The notes beneath the pieces were generated by a model. The model was given only the letters and a program-made list of their open reading frames with translations. It was not told the DNA's origin and did no database searches. Both the position numbers and the translations under genes were made by a program. 8,280 nt of DNA from NCBI GenBank assembly GCA_943372585.1, contig CALRZF020000164.1:1-8280 (forward strand), read 5' to 3'. Shown one piece after another: positions 6,024-8,280 of the stretch. Source of the DNA: RAM1 sp943372585. Its GTDB lineage: Bacteria > Pseudomonadota > Gammaproteobacteria > Burkholderiales > Burkholderiaceae_C. Every line of letters begins with the position of its first letter. The stretch's first letter is position 1.

Positions 6024-7142
6024 TCAACCCGCCATGGTCTCATGGTTCCAGCCGGCCAGAAACTGCACGAGCCTGCGTTCGTCCTGCCGCAGCCCGGCCG
6101 CGCCGCGCGGCAACGGTTGCGCGTCCATTCCGCGCAGCACCTCTGCGGCGCGCCCGATGTTGCCCGCTGCCATCAAGGCGAACGCGAGCACATCCGGGTG
6201 CACATAGGACTTGCGGCACACCGCAGGCGTGTTGCCCAGTGCCTGCGCAACCTCGGCCAGCATGGCCTTCAGCGTGAACTTCGCGTCAGCGCGCAGCACG
6301 GCCTTGTGCACCAGGCGCAGCGCAAACACGCTGGCGTGCCAGGTGCGAAAGTCCTTGGCGCTTACGTGGTGCCTTGGGCCCACGATGGTGCACAGGTAGT
6401 CATTGACCTCGCCCGAGCCGATGGCATGGATGCGGCCCGCGTCATCGGCATAGCGAAACAGCTGCTTGCCCGGCAAGGCCAGGCACTGACGCACCACGCG
6501 GGCAATGCCGCGGTCGCACACCTGCAACTTGTGCTGCACCCCGCTCTTGCCCTTAAAGGCCAGTTCCAGCCTGTCGCCGTCCAGCCTTGCATGCCGGTTG
6601 CACAGCGTGGTGAGGCCATAGGAGCCGTTTTCCCTGGCGTATTGGTCGTTGCCGATGCGCCCGAGCGTCGTGTCCAGCAACTTGACCACGGTCGCCAGCA
6701 GCGTGGTGCGGCCGTGATCCACCGGCGACAGGTCCCGCGCCACGCGCCAGCGGATGCGCGGCAGCAAACCTGCCAGCTCGCCCAGCCATTCGAACTTCTC
6801 GGCGTCGCGCTCTTCGCGCCAGCGGTTGTGGTAGCGGTACTGCTTGCGTCCGCGCGCGTCAAAGCCCGCGGCTTGCAGATGCCCGTCGGGCCGGGGGCAG
6901 ATCCAGACGTCACGGTAAGCCGGCGGGATGGCCAGGCTGCGAATGCGCGCCAGCTGCGCATCGTCGCGCAGCGGCGCGCCGTTGGCACGCCGGTAGGCAA
7001 AGCCCTTGCCACGGCGCAGGCGTGAAATACCCGGCTGGGCGTCAGTGGTGTAGACGAGGCCACAAGCCAGGCGCTTGCCAGGCTGCGTTGGCTTCACCAG
7101 GGTATTCGGGCGGGTCGATTCGGAGGGGGCTGCGGCTTGCAT
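6024..7142 (-). CDS. DNA topoisomerase IB (poxvirus/bacterial type)
   Basis: A 372-residue type IB topoisomerase that relaxes supercoils by a transient 3'-phosphotyrosine nick. The N-terminal domain contains GISRLRRGKGFAYRRANG (38-55) and IPPAYRDVWICPRPDGHLQA (72-91). The catalytic domain shows Arg162 in GRIGNDQYARENGSYGLTTL, Lys199 in FKGKSG, Arg266 in KDFRTWHAS, Asn304 in GNTPAVCRKSY and the nucleophile Tyr313 in SYVHP. Asn304 occupies the position of the active-site histidine of vaccinia topoisomerase; asparagine there is usual in bacterial enzymes such as that of Deinococcus, so it is not a defect. The first 25 residues are polar and not conserved. The ATG at 7142 lacks a clear Shine-Dalgarno, and TAGATT 6 bases upstream is a weak -10 candidate. 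It is the first gene of a probable topoisomerase-arginase transcript. Confidence 0.94.
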   Translation of the reverse strand: MQAAAPSESTRPNTLVKPTQPGKRLACGLVYTTDAQPGISRLRRGKGFAYRRANGAPLRDDAQLARIRSLAIPPAYRDVWICPRPDGHLQAAGFDARGRKQYRYHNRWREERDAEKFEWLGELAGLLPRIRWRVARDLSPVDHGRTTLLATVVKLLDTTLGRIGNDQYARENGSYGLTTLCNRHARLDGDRLELAFKGKSGVQHKLQVCDRGIARVVRQCLALPGKQLFRYADDAGRIHAIGSGEVNDYLCTIVGPRHHVSAKDFRTWHASVFALRLVHKAVLRADAKFTLKAMLAEVAQALGNTPAVCRKSYVHPDVLAFALMAAGNIGRAAEVLRGMDAQPLPRGAAGLRQDERRLVQFLAGWNHETMAG

Positions 7143-7200
7143 GCCGCCAATCTAGGTGCGAGCCCGTTGCGCCGGGGTCGGGCGGACGCCGATGGGTGGT

Positions 7201-7222
7201 GTCAGACAAGGTGCCGTCTGGC
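7201..7222 (-). terminator. Hairpin directly after the STAS-like stop codon
   Basis: GTCAGAC (7201-7207) and GTCTGGC (7216-7222) form a 7-bp stem (one G-T pair) with an 8-base loop. On the minus strand it starts at the base next to the TGA at 7223-7225. The position suits a transcript end before topoisomerase IB. However, no T-run follows, so efficiency as an intrinsic terminator is doubtful. Confidence 0.3.
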
Positions 7223-7657
7223 TCAACCCACCTCGCGGCCGTCCAGCAGGCGGCGCAAGCCCTCTTCCTGCTGCAAGGCCGCGGGGGCAGATTCTGCATA
7301 TCCATCCACCAGCCACTGCGTTGCCTCGGGCTCGCTTGCAAACACACGCAGCTGCACGCCCAGTTGCTGGGCGGCGCCTTCGCTGCGGCGCGTGATGCGC
7401 GGTGCCTGCATGACGGACGCCAGACGGTCCAGGTGCGCCAGGTTGCGCCCTACCAGCTCGCCCAGGAAGACCTGCTCGTCCGCAGACAGCTCGCCCTGTA
7501 CGTCCCGCAGGTCAAACAACGCGTTGCGGTCTGACCAGAAAATGGTCTCAGCTTCCGCCGTATCCACAAGCTCAATGAAGTTGGGCATGGACGCCGGCCC
7601 CGAAAGCGCGAACTTCACGTATTCCGTGTGGCGATCAATGCTGATGGCGAATGGCAT
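7223..7657 (-). CDS. Small STAS/SpoIIAA-like protein (putative)
   Basis: A soluble 144-residue protein. The pattern of alternating strands and helices suggests a STAS/SpoIIAA-like fold: strands at about 3-8 and 13-18, a helix at 24-37, a strand at 45-50 (NALFDLRD), a helix at 58-76, a strand at 78-83, a helix at 90-98, a strand at 102-106 (LRVF) and a helix starting EPEATQWL (109-117). That last motif and the central 'FDLRDV' resemble bacterial STAS/SEC14-type small proteins. Such proteins often act as regulatory or binding modules, but no partner is in view and no function can be assigned. The ATG at 7657 is preferred because AGGG precedes it at 6 bases and the strand pattern starts there; an upstream ATG at 7687 would add 10 residues. 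The C-terminal 27 residues are Gln/Glu/Arg-rich and variable-looking. A hairpin follows the stop, suggesting a single-gene transcript. Confidence 0.65.
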   Translation of the reverse strand: MPFAISIDRHTEYVKFALSGPASMPNFIELVDTAEAETIFWSDRNALFDLRDVQGELSADEQVFLGELVGRNLAHLDRLASVMQAPRITRRSEGAAQQLGVQLRVFASEPEATQWLVDGYAESAPAALQQEEGLRRLLDGREVG

Positions 7658-7740
7658 GGGTGCCCTGCATGGCGATAGGAGCCCCATGCTAGACCCAATC
7701 ACCCTGAATTACCTGTGAACGATTGCCCGGCTTGAAGTAC

Positions 7741-7760
7741 GTGCGCGCGCCCAGGCGCAC
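7741..7760. repeat. Inverted repeat in the STAS-like/DUF1003 control region
   Basis: GTGCGC (7741-7746) and GCGCAC (7755-7760) are exact inverted copies separated by 8 bases. They lie in the gap between the two divergent genes and could form a regulator site or hairpin. In GC-rich DNA a 6-bp match of this kind can arise by chance. Confidence 0.35.
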
Positions 7761-7767
7761 CGAATGG

Positions 7768-7782
7768 TTACTTTGGAAGTAA
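7768..7782. promoter_or_regulatory. AT-rich palindrome, candidate operator
   Basis: TTACTT-TGG-AAGTAA is a perfect 6+3+6 palindrome. It lies within an outer ATGG (7764-7767) / CCAT (7786-7789) pair and is the most AT-rich stretch of the 7658-7881 gap. It starts 7 bases after the other inverted repeat. The position between divergent genes fits a dimeric repressor or activator site controlling one or both. TAATTT at 7780-7785 could be a weak -10 for the DUF1003 gene, but no -35 is recognised. The rest of the gap (7790-7881) holds nothing I can identify. Confidence 0.35.
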
Positions 7783-7881
7783 TTTCCATCGTCGTGCTGC
7801 CGATCTATCTCGCCTCCTACAGCCAGTCCGGGCGGTGGCTGGCGTGCCCGCAGGGCCGGCCTGCGCCATGCTGTTGGCCAC

Positions 7882-8280
7882 ATGAAGAACGATTTGGCCC
7901 AACCTGTAACGGCGCACCGTGGCCGCCGGCATGCAACCACGGCGGCAGAACTCACCCAACAGAACGTGGAGGCCATGCGCAAGCTGGAGCAGTCGTCCCT
8001 GGCCAAACGCGGCGTGGCGGACCACATGGCGGCCTTCGTCGCCCGCTTTGGCGGCAGCATGGCGTTCGTCTGGATTCACGTCCTCATCTTCACCAGCTGG
8101 ATCGCCTTCAACGCCTGGCCGGGCCTGTCGCACTTTGACCCTTACCCGTTCACCTTTCTCACCCTGGTGGTGTCGCTGGAGGCGATTTTTCTGTCGTCTT
8201 TCATCCTGATCAGCCAGAACTATGAGATGCGCATCACCGAGCGGCGCAGCCAGCTGGACCTGCAGATCAACCTGCTGTCC
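7882..8280 (+). CDS. DUF1003 membrane protein (3' partial)
   Basis: The first 133 codons of a DUF1003 (PF06210-type) protein, cut by the right edge. A polar N-terminus (residues 1-45, including ELTQQNVEAMRKLE) is followed by HMAAFVARFGGSMAFVWIHV. The first membrane helix lies near residues 60-78 and the FDPYPFTFLTLVVSLEAIFL core at 85-104. A second helix spans about 92-111 and leads into LISQNYEMRITERRSQLDLQINLLS, the most conserved block of the family. Members are small inner-membrane proteins with two adjacent helices and cytoplasmic, often charged, ends. Their role is not established. The ATG at 7882 is the first in frame after a stop at 7780 and gives the family's usual N-terminal length, though no Shine-Dalgarno is seen. 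An internal ATG at 7975 preceded by GGAG is an alternative. Confidence 0.88.
   Translation, partial: MKNDLAQPVTAHRGRRHATTAAELTQQNVEAMRKLEQSSLAKRGVADHMAAFVARFGGSMAFVWIHVLIFTSWIAFNAWPGLSHFDPYPFTFLTLVVSLEAIFLSSFILISQNYEMRITERRSQLDLQINLLS

Noticed and set aside
6228..6233. Loss of the catalytic histidine in topoisomerase IB (Asn304 where vaccinia has His265)
   Set aside because: Asparagine at this position is normal for bacterial type IB topoisomerases, and the Arg, Lys, Arg and Tyr residues are all present, so this is not a defective enzyme.
5574..7025. A 483-codon plus-strand frame spanning the arginase and topoisomerase IB genes
   Set aside because: It crosses two well-supported genes on the other strand and shows Arg/His/Gln/Ala-rich composition typical of antisense reading. 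No ribosome-binding site or family motif is seen.
7764..8138. A 124-codon plus-strand frame with a hydrophobic start (MVTLEVISIVVLPIYLASYS)
   Set aside because: It runs out of frame through the well-supported DUF1003 gene, and after the first 20 residues it becomes Pro/Arg/His-rich noise. It has no good Shine-Dalgarno, and its start lies inside the palindromic control region.

Overview
The window looks like chromosomal DNA from a high-GC betaproteobacterium, most likely a member of the Burkholderiales/Comamonadaceae (Acidovorax-like). This is an inference from codon usage, the protein families present and their sequence style. No RNA gene, insertion sequence, CRISPR array, integrase or phage gene is visible. 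The genes look like ordinary housekeeping or accessory metabolism.

Layout from left to right. The window opens inside the C-terminal end of a large secreted-adhesin-like protein (an MBG/filamentous-haemagglutinin-type repeat followed by a proline-rich tail), on +. Eight bases later and convergent to it is a DUF1624 (HGSNAT-like acyltransferase) membrane protein on -. Divergent from that across a very short gap is rlhA, the U32-family 23S rRNA C2501 hydroxylase, on +. Then come a 35-residue proline-rich micro-ORF with a strong ribosome-binding site and a glyoxalase-fold (bleomycin-resistance-type) protein, both on -. Divergent from the glyoxalase is a PHB-depolymerase-family esterase with an intact Ser-Asp-His triad, on +.

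Convergent with the esterase (12 bases between stops) is a pair on -: a type IB topoisomerase followed 21 bases later by arginase, probably one transcript. Upstream of that, also on -, is a small STAS/SpoIIAA-like protein whose stop codon is followed directly by a hairpin. A divergent control region with two inverted repeats separates it from a DUF1003 two-helix membrane protein on +, which runs off the right edge.

Working together: only topoisomerase IB-arginase has the spacing of an operon, and the two activities have no known biochemical link. The other genes look like independent units arranged as alternating divergent and convergent pairs. I found no defence, mobile or multi-gene novel system. 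The points most worth a second look are the micro-ORF at 3238-3345, the tight divergent promoter and possible leaderless start of rlhA, and the inverted repeats in the 7658-7881 control region.
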